The translations under genes and the position numbers were made by a program. Positions 24,724-33,721 of a stretch of DNA of 64,000 bases are shown here, piece after piece. The first letter of the stretch is position 1. Each line of letters opens with the position of its first letter. Below the pieces are notes generated by a model. That model did no database searches and was not told where the DNA came from. It was given only the letters and a program-made list of their open reading frames with translations. The stretch covers positions 124,001 to 188,000 of the forward strand of contig NZ_JAPPUY010000002.1 of NCBI RefSeq assembly GCF_026712245.1, read 5' to 3'. Source of the DNA: Roseateles hydrophilus. Lineage in GTDB: Bacteria; Pseudomonadota; Gammaproteobacteria; Burkholderiales; Burkholderiaceae_C.

Positions 24724-25662
24724 ATGACGGCTTATCTGATCCGGCGCTTGTGGCAAATGATCCCCACGCTGCTGGGGGTCGTGCTGCTGGTGTTCTTCCT
24801 GTTCAAGTTCTTCGGCGGCGATCCCGCCGAGATCCTCGGCGGCATGTCCGCCACCGAAGAGCAGATCAATGCGATCCGCGAACAGCTGGGGCTGAACCAG
24901 CCCTGGTGGGTGCAGCTGGGGATCTTCCTCAAGCAGATCGTCACCTTCGACTGGGGCAACAGCTGGGCCACGAATGAGAAGGTCAGCCAGCTGTTCTTGA
25001 GCCGCATGCCGGCCACGCTGACGGTGATGGTGCCCATCCTGCTGCTGGAAGTGCTGCTGGCCATTCCGCTGGCCATGGGCGTGGCCTATGTGCGCGGCAG
25101 CCTGACGGACCGCGTGGTCATGATCACCACCACCATCGCCGTGTCGGTGTCGCTGCTGGTCTACGTCATCGTGTTCCAGTACTTCTTCGCCTTCCGCCTC
25201 GGCTGGTTCCCGGTGCAGGGCTGGAGCGACTCGTTCTGGACCAACCTCAGCACCTACACGCCGCTGCCGGTCATCGTCGTGTCGCTGGTGGCGCTGGCGC
25301 CGCAGACGCGGCTGTACCGCAGCTTCTTCCTCGATGAGCTGGGCCACGACTACGTGCGCACCGCGCGCGCCAAGGGCCTGACCGAGAAGACCGTGCTGAT
25401 GAAGCATGTGCTGCGCAACGCGCTCATCCCCATCATGACCAATGTGTCGGTGCTGCTGCCGGGCGTGTTCGTCGGCAGCTTCCTGATCGAGGTGTTCTTC
25501 TCAATCCCGGGCCTGGGCCGCGAGATCCTGCTGGCCGTCAACCGCAGCGACTACCCCGTCATCCAGGCCTTCGCCATCTACCTCGCCGCCATCACGATGC
25601 TGGTGAACCTCATCACCGACCTGCTGTACAGCCTGGTCGATCCGCGAGTGGTGCTGAAGTGA
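24724..25662 (+). CDS. Peptide ABC transporter permease (DppB/OppB type)
   Basis: 312 residues with six membrane helices. The N-terminal MTAYLIRRLWQMIPTLLGV is typical of the family. The cytoplasmic EAA loop reads ELGHDYVRTARAKGLTEKTVLMKHVLRNALIP, the contact site for the ATPase. A good ribosome site (AAGGGG, 7-base spacing) fixes the start. It forms the pore with the DppC-type permease encoded next; a 137-bp hairpin repeat has been inserted between the two genes. Confidence 0.95.
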   Translation: MTAYLIRRLWQMIPTLLGVVLLVFFLFKFFGGDPAEILGGMSATEEQINAIREQLGLNQPWWVQLGIFLKQIVTFDWGNSWATNEKVSQLFLSRMPATLTVMVPILLLEVLLAIPLAMGVAYVRGSLTDRVVMITTTIAVSVSLLVYVIVFQYFFAFRLGWFPVQGWSDSFWTNLSTYTPLPVIVVSLVALAPQTRLYRSFFLDELGHDYVRTARAKGLTEKTVLMKHVLRNALIPIMTNVSVLLPGVFVGSFLIEVFFSIPGLGREILLAVNRSDYPVIQAFAIYLAAITMLVNLITDLLYSLVDPRVVLK

Positions 25663-25663
25663 G

Positions 25664-25800
25664 GCCCCTCGCCCATCCTCGCGTCGCTGGACGCGAGCGA
25701 GTCTGGTCGGTCCCCCGAGGGGACGGCGATGCTTGCGGCATCAAGCCGCAAGCACATCGCCAGAGCGGGCCGGCTTGGGAGCGGCCCGGCGCTCGGCCCG
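25664..25800. repeat. Multi-hairpin intergenic repeat, copy A
   Basis: 137 bp beginning one base after the dppB-like stop, about 85% identical to the copy at 55898-56029. It holds at least four hairpins in order: CTCGCGTC/GACGCGAG; CCCC-GAG-GGGG-type; a long stem GGCGATG+CTTGCGGC paired with GCCGCAAG+CATCGCC; and GGGCCG/CGGCCC. It ends 25 bp before the next start codon. No coding potential is evident. Confidence 0.88.
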
Positions 25801-25825
25801 CCACAACGCGTTGCGGAGAACAGAA

Positions 25826-26851
25826 GTGAGTGCGGTAGCAATGAAATCCCAGGGCGTGTGGTCCCTGGCCTGGAAGCGCCTGAAGGCCGACCGTGTCGGC
25901 ATGGTGTGCTTGTGGATCGTGGCCGCCTTCATGGTGCTGGTGGTGCTGGCCGCCGCCGACGTGGTGGCCGGCAACTGGCAGAAGGAGATTGCGGTGCCCA
26001 ACGCGCCGCCGCACCTCGTCGGTGCCCGGGCTGCCGAGGCCCTGGGCGCCATCGAGTCGCCCAAGGGCCCGAACGTCGACCTGTCCGATGTGGACCCGCT
26101 GGCGCCGCGCTACGCCGAGTGGGCCGAGGCCGCGAAGAAGTACCAGACCGAGGACATCCAGCGCGCCGAGACGCTGCCGCTGGGGGCCGACCGCTTCGGC
26201 CGCGACATCCTGCAGAAGGTGCTCAAGGGCGCCGAGGTGTCCATCGTCGTGGGCCTGCTGGCCGCGCTGGTGGCCACCGTCATCGGCACGCTGCTCGGGG
26301 CCGTGTCGGGCTTCTTCGGCGGCAAGATCGGCGATGCGCTGGAGTGGGTCTACAACGTCTTCACGGCCATCCCGTCCATCCTGCTGATCTTTGCGTTCGC
26401 GGTGATCTTCGGCCGTGGCGTGCTGTCGGTGGTGCTCATCCTGGGCCTGACCGGCTGGACCGGCATCTACCGCCTCGTGCGCGCCGAGTTCATGAAGCAC
26501 CGCCAGCGCGAGTATGTGCGCTCGGCCGAGGCCATTGGCGCGAGCAGTGCGTCGCGCATGTTCAAGCACATCCTGCCCAACGTGTCGCACGTGGCGCTGG
26601 TGCAGCTGAGCCTGCACGTGGTGAGCTTCATCAAGAGCGAGGTCATCCTGAGCTACCTGGGCCTTGGCGTCAGCGTGGACCAGGTGAGCTGGGGCACCAT
26701 GTTGTCGGAGGCGCAGAGCGAGTTGATCCTCGGCTACTGGTGGCAGCTGGCCGCCGTGACCTTCACGATGGCGCTGTTCGTGACGGCGTTCGCGCTGTTC
26801 ACCGATGCGCTGCGTGATGCGCTGGATCCGAAGTTGAGAGGCCTGGAGTAA
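25826..26851 (+). CDS. Peptide ABC transporter permease (DppC/OppC type)
   Basis: 341 residues from the GTG at 25826, which has GGAG 7 bases ahead; the in-frame ATG at 25841 lacks such a site. An N-terminal helix is followed by a periplasmic segment of about 110 residues, and then by the transport domain with five helices starting near LGADRFGRDILQKVLKGAEVS. The EAA loop is HRQREYVRSAEAIGASSASRMFKHILPN. The periplasmic insert is longer than in E. coli DppC, as is usual in the YejE-like branch. It ends 4 bp before the ATPase gene. Confidence 0.95.
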   Translation: MSAVAMKSQGVWSLAWKRLKADRVGMVCLWIVAAFMVLVVLAAADVVAGNWQKEIAVPNAPPHLVGARAAEALGAIESPKGPNVDLSDVDPLAPRYAEWAEAAKKYQTEDIQRAETLPLGADRFGRDILQKVLKGAEVSIVVGLLAALVATVIGTLLGAVSGFFGGKIGDALEWVYNVFTAIPSILLIFAFAVIFGRGVLSVVLILGLTGWTGIYRLVRAEFMKHRQREYVRSAEAIGASSASRMFKHILPNVSHVALVQLSLHVVSFIKSEVILSYLGLGVSVDQVSWGTMLSEAQSELILGYWWQLAAVTFTMALFVTAFALFTDALRDALDPKLRGLE

Positions 26852-26855
26852 CACC

Positions 26856-28532
26856 ATGCTGTTGAGCATCCAAGACCTCAAGGTCGCCTTCCGCCTCGGC
26901 AAGGAGAACGGCGAGCAAAAGCGCGCGCTGGCCGTCAAGGGCGTCAGCTTCGACATCCCCGAGAACAGCACGGTCGCGCTGGTGGGCGAGTCGGGCTCGG
27001 GCAAGTCGGTCACGGCGATGTCCATCCTGAACCTGCTGCCCAGCAACGCCGAGCGCAGCGGGCAGATCCTGTTCCAGGGCCGCGACCTGCTGAAGGCCTC
27101 GCTGCGTGAGCTGCAGGCCATGCGCGGCAAGGAGATCGCCTGCGTCTTCCAGGACCCGATGAGCTCGCTGAACCCGGTGTTCACCGTGGCCCAGCAGCTG
27201 ATGGAGCCGCTGATCACGCACCTGGGTCTGTCGCCGCGTCAGGCCCTGACCCGCGCCGAGGAATTGCTGCACGAGGTGGGCATCCCCGAGCCCAAGCGGC
27301 GCCTGTCGGCCTATCCGCACGAGATGAGCGGCGGCCAGCAGCAGCGCGTGATGATCGCGATGGCGCTGGCCTGCGAGCCCAAGCTGCTGATCGCCGACGA
27401 GCCCACCACGGCGCTGGACGTCACCATCCAGCGCCAGGTCATGGAGCTGATGGGCCGGCTCAAGGACAAGCACCGCATGTCCATGCTCTTCATCAGCCAC
27501 GACCTGGGCGTGGTGGGCGAGATCTCGGACCATGTGGTCGTCATGCGCCACGGCGAGATCCGCGAGGCCGCGCCGGTGGCCGACATCTTCAACGCGCCGC
27601 GCGACGCCTACACCAAGGCCCTGCTGGCCTGCCGCCCCTCGCTGACCGAGAACCCGGCGCGGCTGATGGTCATCGACGACCACATCGCCGGCAAGGCCGC
27701 CAACATGGACCACAAGGCCAAGGACCCCGACGCCCCCGTGGTGCTGGAGGTCACCGGCCTGCAGAAGAGCTTCTGGCTCAAGCAGGGCGTGTTCGGCAAG
27801 CGCGAGTTCAAGGCCGTCAAGGGCGTGAACTTCAAGCTGCGCAAGGGCTACACGCTGGGCGTGGTGGGCGAGTCCGGCTCGGGCAAGACCACCATGGGCC
27901 TGACGCTGCTGCGCCTGCACGAGCCGACCGGCGGCCAGGTGATGTTCGACGGCCGTGACCTGCTGAAGATGAGCGGTGCCGACTGGCAGCAGATGCGCCG
28001 CCGCATCCAGGTCGTGTTCCAGAACCCCTATGCCTCGCTGAACCCGCGCTTCACCATCGCCCAGACCCTGCGCGAGCCGATGGAGATCCACGGCATCGGT
28101 ACCGACAGCGCCGACCGCGAGGCGCGCGCGGTGGCGCTGCTGAAGAAGGTGGGCCTGGACGAGAGCGCCATGGCCAAGTACCCGCACGAGTTCTCCGGCG
28201 GCCAGCGCCAGCGCATTGCCATTGCGCGCTGCCTGACGCTGCAGCCCGAGGTGCTGGTGCTGGACGAGTCGGTGTCGGCGCTGGACGTGTCGGTGCAGGC
28301 CCAGGTGCTGAACCTGCTGAAGGACCTGCAGGACGAGTTCGGCCTCAGCTACATCTTCATCAGCCACGACCTGGCCGTCGTCAAGTTCATCTCCGACGAG
28401 GTGCTGGTGATGCAGAACGGCGACGTTGTCGAACAGGCCGCCACGCAGGCGCTGGTGTCGGCGCCGCGTGAGGAGTACACGCGCCGCCTGCTGGGTGCGG
28501 TACCACGCGGCTACCAGGGCCCCAGCGCCTGA
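26856..28532 (+). CDS. Fused double ATP-binding protein of the peptide ABC transporter (DppD-DppF type)
   Basis: 558 residues with two complete nucleotide-binding domains. Domain 1 has Walker A GESGSGKS at 44-51, signature MSGGQQQR and Walker B LLIADEP. Domain 2 has Walker A GESGSGKT near 340, signature FSGGQRQR and Walker B VLVLDES. The oligopeptide C-terminal extension (DAYTKALLACRPS and EYTRRLLGAVPRG) follows each. One polypeptide thus supplies both ATPases, as in YejF or GsiA. It powers the two upstream permeases. Confidence 0.96.
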   Translation: MLLSIQDLKVAFRLGKENGEQKRALAVKGVSFDIPENSTVALVGESGSGKSVTAMSILNLLPSNAERSGQILFQGRDLLKASLRELQAMRGKEIACVFQDPMSSLNPVFTVAQQLMEPLITHLGLSPRQALTRAEELLHEVGIPEPKRRLSAYPHEMSGGQQQRVMIAMALACEPKLLIADEPTTALDVTIQRQVMELMGRLKDKHRMSMLFISHDLGVVGEISDHVVVMRHGEIREAAPVADIFNAPRDAYTKALLACRPSLTENPARLMVIDDHIAGKAANMDHKAKDPDAPVVLEVTGLQKSFWLKQGVFGKREFKAVKGVNFKLRKGYTLGVVGESGSGKTTMGLTLLRLHEPTGGQVMFDGRDLLKMSGADWQQMRRRIQVVFQNPYASLNPRFTIAQTLREPMEIHGIGTDSADREARAVALLKKVGLDESAMAKYPHEFSGGQRQRIAIARCLTLQPEVLVLDESVSALDVSVQAQVLNLLKDLQDEFGLSYIFISHDLAVVKFISDEVLVMQNGDVVEQAATQALVSAPREEYTRRLLGAVPRGYQGPSA

Positions 28533-28653
28533 ACGAGATGCGGCAGGGCGTGTGCAATCCGAACGCTCTGCTGTTTTGCCCGGATGACGGGCTGCCCGCT
28601 GGCGCGCTGAAATGCGAGCCTCGGGGCGTTGCCGCTCCGGCTCTGCTGCCTTG

Positions 28654-30729
28654 ATGCCTTTGATGCTGGCCCGCCTCTTCCCCGTCGGCGCCGCGCTTGC
28701 CGCGGGGCTGCTGCTGGCTGCCTGTTCGCCCGGCAGTCAGGCGCCCGGGGCGGGTTCTGTGTCGGCCGTGGCGCCGGCCGACGACCGCCTGGCCGGTGAA
28801 CTGACCCGCATTGAACGCGCCGCGCGCGCCAAGCCCGCGCAGTATGAGTTGGCCTTGCGCCAGGCGGCCGACGCGGTGCCCGGCGGTGCGGCGCGGCTGG
28901 ATGTCGTCGTGATGCGCGGCCAGCTGGCGGCGATGGCCCGCGACCGGGCCTTGACCCAGCAACTGGTGCGCCGGCTGCGCGCCTGGCCGGTGGCCGAGCA
29001 GCGCGCCGAGGCGAAGGTGGCGGCAGCCACGGTGGATGCCGAGTACCTGCGCTCGCAAGCCGACCTGCGTGGCGCGCGCAAGCGCCTGGCCGATGTGGAC
29101 ACCGCGGCGCTGGCCGCCACGGGCCCGCTGCAGCGCTGGCGCTATCACCGCCTGCTGGCCCACATCTGTGGCGACATCGGCGAGCTGGACGCCGCCATGA
29201 CCGAGGGCCATCAGACCTTGCGCTTGGCCCAGCAGATCGGCCAGCCTTGGCGGGTGGCGCTGTCGCTGGCCGATCTGGCGTACACGACGATGCGCGCCGA
29301 CACGCCGGCCCGGGCGCGCCAGCTGGTCGCGCAGGCCTTGACCGAGGCCCAGAAAGACCCCGACCCGATGACGCTGAACAGCGTCTACACCATGCGCGGC
29401 ATCATCCACACCGACGACGCGGACGCCAGCATCACGCTGCAGTCCTATGCCGACGCGCTGGAGCAGGCGGCGGTGGCCGGCGCCGACTCGGTGCGCGCGC
29501 TGGGCCTGGGCAACTTCGCGGATTACCACCTGCGCCAGGGCCGCTACGCCCGTGCGCTGGAGCTCGCCGAACAGGCGCTGCCGCTGGCGCTGGCCACGGG
29601 CAGCCTGGGCGCCGAGGGCGTGGCCCGTTCCAACATCGGGCTGGCCAAGATCGCGCTGGGCCGCGTGGCCGAGGGCGCCAGCGAGGCGCGTGCCGCTATC
29701 GCGCTGGACGAGCAGCAGGGTTCCATCGCCTACGCGTCGGATGGCTGGCAGGAGTTGGCCATCTTCCTGGAGCGTGCGGGCGACCTGGCCGGCGCCGTGA
29801 ACGCCTGGCGCGAGTACCGCCGGCTGTCCGAGCGCGTGCTGCGCGACGAGACTCGGCAGCTGCTGCTGGAGGCCCAAGAGCGGCAGGACGCCGAGCAGCG
29901 CGCGCGCGACATCGAACTGCTGAACCGCGACAACGCCCTCAAGACCGAGCAGGTGCAGCAGCGCAACCTGGGCCTGATGCTGTGGGCGGCGCTGGGGGGC
30001 TGCGTGGTCGTGTCGCTGGGCCTGATGTGGCAGGCCTTCCGGCGCGTGCGCCGCACCAACGAGGCGCTGGCCACGAGCAATGCGTCACTGAAGCACCAGA
30101 GCGAGACCGACCCGCTGACCGGGTTGGCCAACCGGCGCCACTTCCAGGCGGCCATCCGCAGCCTGTCCGGCCCGGACGGGCTGTCGGCCAGTGTCTTCCT
30201 CATCGATGTCGACCATTTCAAGCGCCTCAACGACAGCTTCGGTCATGCCGCAGGCGACGCCGTGCTGGCCGAGATCGCCGCGCGGCTGCGCCAGGCGGTG
30301 CGGGATGACGACCTGGTCGTGCGCTGGGGCGGCGAGGAGTTCCTCATCGTCGCGGCCTCCCGCGAGGGCCTGTTCGCGCCGCAGCTGGCCCAGCGCCTGC
30401 TGGACCTCATCGGCAGCCAGCCCGTGGCCTACCAGTCGCGCAGCATTGCCGTCACGGCCTCCATCGGCTTCGTCAGCCTGCCGGTGCCGCCGCACGGCCT
30501 GCGCCTGCCCTGGGAGCGCGCCATCGACCTCATCGACACGGCGCTCTACCTGGCCAAGGCCCATGGCCGCAACAAGGCCTATGGCGTGGAGCGCATCCAT
30601 GCGAGCGACGTGGCTGCCGTGGAGCAGCTCACGGCGCGGTTGGAGGCTGCGTGGAGCGAGGGCCAGGTCGGCCTGATTGCGCTCAGTGGGCCGGGTGGTG
30701 GCGTCGCGTTGCCAGGAGGGCGGGCGTGA
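28654..30729 (+). CDS. TPR-containing lipoprotein diguanylate cyclase (first of tandem pair)
   Basis: 691 residues if started at the ATG at 28654; an ATG at 28612 would add 14 residues. The chosen start gives a compact lipoprotein signal with lipobox LAAC (Cys24). Residues about 40-400 are helical TPR-like repeats, exposed outside the membrane. A coiled region and one transmembrane helix follow (LGLMLWAALGGCVVVSLGLMW, about 440-460). The GGDEF domain ends the protein, with RWGGEEF at about 557-563 and an intact I-site (RDDD). It makes cyclic di-GMP under feedback control. A lipid anchor plus a transmembrane helix is unusual, so the signal may instead be uncleaved. The next gene overlaps by 4 bp. 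Confidence 0.88.
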   Translation: MPLMLARLFPVGAALAAGLLLAACSPGSQAPGAGSVSAVAPADDRLAGELTRIERAARAKPAQYELALRQAADAVPGGAARLDVVVMRGQLAAMARDRALTQQLVRRLRAWPVAEQRAEAKVAAATVDAEYLRSQADLRGARKRLADVDTAALAATGPLQRWRYHRLLAHICGDIGELDAAMTEGHQTLRLAQQIGQPWRVALSLADLAYTTMRADTPARARQLVAQALTEAQKDPDPMTLNSVYTMRGIIHTDDADASITLQSYADALEQAAVAGADSVRALGLGNFADYHLRQGRYARALELAEQALPLALATGSLGAEGVARSNIGLAKIALGRVAEGASEARAAIALDEQQGSIAYASDGWQELAIFLERAGDLAGAVNAWREYRRLSERVLRDETRQLLLEAQERQDAEQRARDIELLNRDNALKTEQVQQRNLGLMLWAALGGCVVVSLGLMWQAFRRVRRTNEALATSNASLKHQSETDPLTGLANRRHFQAAIRSLSGPDGLSASVFLIDVDHFKRLNDSFGHAAGDAVLAEIAARLRQAVRDDDLVVRWGGEEFLIVAASREGLFAPQLAQRLLDLIGSQPVAYQSRSIAVTASIGFVSLPVPPHGLRLPWERAIDLIDTALYLAKAHGRNKAYGVERIHASDVAAVEQLTARLEAAWSEGQVGLIALSGPGGGVALPGGRA

Positions 30730-32741
30730 GGGCCGTCATGCTGACGCTGGCGCTGCTGCTGGCCCTGCCGGCCGCCGCCGTGCCCGACCTGGCGGCTGAG
30801 CGCGAGCAGCTGGCCCAGCTCACCCGACGCGCCTTCGACGAGCCGGCCGCCATGCTGGCCGAGCTGGAGCGTCGCTGGCCGCAGGGGGCCGAGCCGGCGC
30901 GTGAGATCGCCTGGCTCTACGCCCGTGGGCGCGTGCTGCTGGCTGGCAGCCAGTTCGAGGCTGCCGATGCCGTGGCGCTGAAGCTGGCCGGGCTGGAGGG
31001 CGGGGCCGACCACGGCTGGCTGCTGCGCGCACTGACGCAGGAGCGCGCCGGCAAGCCGGCCGGCATGCTCGCCGCGCGGGCGCTGGAAGGCCTGGGCCGG
31101 CGCTGCCCGGCCGGTGACGAGGCGCACGCAGTGCGCGCTCCGGGCTGCGACTTCCGCGCCGCCGCCGATGCGCTGCGCCTGTTGCAGCGCGAGCAGGCCG
31201 GCCAGGGCGCATTGGTGGAGGCCGAGGGCAGCGTGCGGCGCGGATTGGCGCTGGCTCGTGCGGGGGGAGACCGGCACCTGGCGGCGCTGTTCATGGCGCA
31301 GCTGGCCGTGCTGCTGCAGGCGCAGGACGACCTGGACGCTGCGCGTGCCGAGATCCGTGCTGCGCTGGCCGAGGCCCAGGGCGACGCGCTGGCCAGCGCG
31401 CGGGTGCGCAATGCCGAGGCCGTCGTCGAGCGGCGGGCCGGCGAACGCCAGGCGGCGCGTGCGGCACTGGAGTCCGGGTTGGCGCTGGCCGAGCAGGCCC
31501 GGTCGCCCCATCTCGCGGCGCAGCTGCGCGCCAACCTGGTGGATGCCTACATGTACCTGGGCCAGTACCGCGAGGCGCTGGCCGCCGGGCGGCTGGCGCT
31601 GCCGGTGCTGCAGCGCTTCCGCGACCGCACCTACGAGCGCGCGCTGCATCACAACCTGGCGGTCACCCACATCAAGCTGCGCCAGTTCGATGCGGCGCGC
31701 CAGGAGCTGGCGCGAGTGGCCGAGTTCCAGCTGGACCCGTCCGAGCTTGTGTCGCGTGCGGGCGAGTTGCGCGAGCTGGGTGACACCTGGGCCGACGCCG
31801 GCCAGCACAAGGAGGCGCTGGCCGCCTACCGCAGCGAGCGCGAGTTGAGCGCCCGCATCAACGAGCGCAACCGCGCCAGTGCGCTGGAGGAGCTGCGCCG
31901 CAAGTACGACACCGCCGCCAAGCAGCGCGACCTGGCGCTGCTGGCGCGTGACGGTCAGCTCAAAGACCAGCAACTCGCCAACCGCCGGCTGCTGCAGCAG
32001 CTGGGCCTGGCCGTGGGCGTGCTGTTGCTGCTGTCCATCGTGCTGGTGGGCGCCACGCTGCTGCGCATGCGCCGCGCGCAGGCCCGCCTGACGGCCAACC
32101 AGCAGCTGCTGCGTGCGCAAAGCGAGCGCGACCCGCTGACCGACCTGTCCAACCGCCGCCACTTCCTGGCCGTCATGGACGCGCGCAGCCATGAGCTCGG
32201 CGCGGACGGCTTCCGCGGCGCGCTGATGATGATCGACATCGACCACTTCAAGCACGTCAACGACCGCCATGGCCATGCGGCGGGCGATGCGGTGCTCGTC
32301 GAGGTGGGCCGGCGCATCCGCGCCGCCGTGCGCGACACCGACCTGGTCGCGCGCTGGGGCGGCGAGGAGTTCCTGGTGTTCGCCCCCGAGTTGCCTGGCG
32401 AGGACCTGGCGCAGATGGCCGCGCGCGTGCTCAACGGCATCGGCGGCACGCCCGTGGCCACGCCCGAGGGGCCGCTGCGCGTGACGGCGTCGCTGGGCTT
32501 TGCGAGCTTCCCGCTGGGCGGGCGCGGTGGTGCCCAGCTGCGCCTGCACTGGGAACAGGCCGTGAACTGGGCCGACATGGTGCTCTACCAGGCCAAGGCC
32601 GAGGGTCGCAACCGCGCCATTGGCATTGCGGGCGTGCAGGCGCCGGATGCTGACACGCTGGCCGCCATCCTGCAGGACTTCGACGCCGCCTGCCAGCAGG
32701 GCCAGGTGCAGCTGGTGGTGCTGACGGGGCCGTCCGCGTGA
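30726..32741 (+). CDS. TPR-containing diguanylate cyclase (second of tandem pair)
   Basis: 671 residues from the GTG at 30726, which overlaps the previous stop (GTGA) and has AGGAGG 6 bases ahead; the ATG at 30738 is too far from it. A signal peptide ends near AAA-V. TPR-like helices fill about 20-400, followed by a coiled coil, a transmembrane helix (LGLAVGVLLLLSIVLVGATLL) and a GGDEF domain with RWGGEEF near 545 and an I-site RDTD. The layout is identical to that of the upstream protein, so the two arose by duplication, but the TPR regions have diverged and probably sense different partners. Confidence 0.93.
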   Translation: MRAVMLTLALLLALPAAAVPDLAAEREQLAQLTRRAFDEPAAMLAELERRWPQGAEPAREIAWLYARGRVLLAGSQFEAADAVALKLAGLEGGADHGWLLRALTQERAGKPAGMLAARALEGLGRRCPAGDEAHAVRAPGCDFRAAADALRLLQREQAGQGALVEAEGSVRRGLALARAGGDRHLAALFMAQLAVLLQAQDDLDAARAEIRAALAEAQGDALASARVRNAEAVVERRAGERQAARAALESGLALAEQARSPHLAAQLRANLVDAYMYLGQYREALAAGRLALPVLQRFRDRTYERALHHNLAVTHIKLRQFDAARQELARVAEFQLDPSELVSRAGELRELGDTWADAGQHKEALAAYRSERELSARINERNRASALEELRRKYDTAAKQRDLALLARDGQLKDQQLANRRLLQQLGLAVGVLLLLSIVLVGATLLRMRRAQARLTANQQLLRAQSERDPLTDLSNRRHFLAVMDARSHELGADGFRGALMMIDIDHFKHVNDRHGHAAGDAVLVEVGRRIRAAVRDTDLVARWGGEEFLVFAPELPGEDLAQMAARVLNGIGGTPVATPEGPLRVTASLGFASFPLGGRGGAQLRLHWEQAVNWADMVLYQAKAEGRNRAIGIAGVQAPDADTLAAILQDFDAACQQGQVQLVVLTGPSA

Positions 32742-33721
32742 GCCCGGGCCGACGTGCGCTGCTGCTGTGGCTGGCCGCAGCCCCGGGCATGGCGGCGGGC
32801 GCCCAGCCGGCGCCGCCGCTGCGCATCGTGGTGCCCTATGCGGCCGGCGGCGCGGCCGACCAGGCGGCGCGGCTGCTGGCGCCGGAGCTGCAGAAGCGGC
32901 TGGGGCAGCCGGTCGTCGTCGAGAACCGCCCGGGCGCTGACGGCAACATCGGCACCGCCGAAGTCGCCAGCGTGGGCGACGGCCGCACCTTGCTGATGGG
33001 CAGCCTGGGCACGCATGCCGTGAACCCGCTGCTGTCGCGCCGCCTGCCCTACGACCCGGTGCATGACTTCGCGCCCGTGTGTCTGGTGGCCACCGTGCCG
33101 CTGGTGCTGGTGATGAACCCGGCCACCGCGCAGGCACACGGCGTGCGCCGGCTGGCCGACCTGCTGCGGGTGGCAGCGGCGCAGCCGGGCCGCTTGCACA
33201 TCGCCTCCAGCGGCAACGGCAATCCCACGCATCTGGCTGGTGAGCTGTTCAAGCGGCTGACGCGCATCGACCTGCTGCACTTTCCCTACCGCAGCGCGGC
33301 GTCGGCGCAGGAGGACGTCATCGCCGGCAACATGGACCTGATGTTCGACACGCTGCCCGCCGCGCTGCCGCAGATTCAAGCCGGACGGCTGGTGGCGCTG
33401 GCCGTGACCAGTGCGCGCCGCAGCCCCAGCCTGCCGGCACTGCCCACGGTCGAGGAGGCCGGTGGGCTGGCGCTGCAGGGCTACGAGGCCAGCGCATGGC
33501 TGGGGTTGTTTGCGCCCAGCAGCCTGCCCATCGAGCCGCTGACGCGCCTGCAGCAAGACAGCGTCGCTGCGCTCGCCGGCCCGGCGCTGCGTGCGCGGCT
33601 GACGGCGCGCGGCATGCTGGTGCACGGCAGCGGTGCGGCGGAGCTGTCGGCGCTGATCTCGGCCGAGATGACGAAGTGGGCGCGTGTGATCCAGCTGTCG
33701 GGAGTTCAGGTTGACCGCTGA
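32738..33721 (+). CDS. Bug-family tripartite-tricarboxylate-type solute receptor
   Basis: 327 residues starting at a GTG that overlaps the preceding stop (GTGA). A short signal peptide (about 1-21) precedes the TctC/Bug fold: LRIVVPYAAGGAADQAARLLAPEL, VVVENRPGADGNIGTAEVAS, and the characteristic GNGNPTHLAGELFKRLT. Bug proteins bind carboxylates or amides and exist in large numbers in Burkholderiales, mostly without a cognate transporter. Some of them signal to sensor proteins instead of feeding a transporter. Here the gene is translationally linked to two diguanylate cyclases and a SulP transporter. Confidence 0.93.
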   Translation: MSPGRRALLLWLAAAPGMAAGAQPAPPLRIVVPYAAGGAADQAARLLAPELQKRLGQPVVVENRPGADGNIGTAEVASVGDGRTLLMGSLGTHAVNPLLSRRLPYDPVHDFAPVCLVATVPLVLVMNPATAQAHGVRRLADLLRVAAAQPGRLHIASSGNGNPTHLAGELFKRLTRIDLLHFPYRSAASAQEDVIAGNMDLMFDTLPAALPQIQAGRLVALAVTSARRSPSLPALPTVEEAGGLALQGYEASAWLGLFAPSSLPIEPLTRLQQDSVAALAGPALRARLTARGMLVHGSGAAELSALISAEMTKWARVIQLSGVQVDR

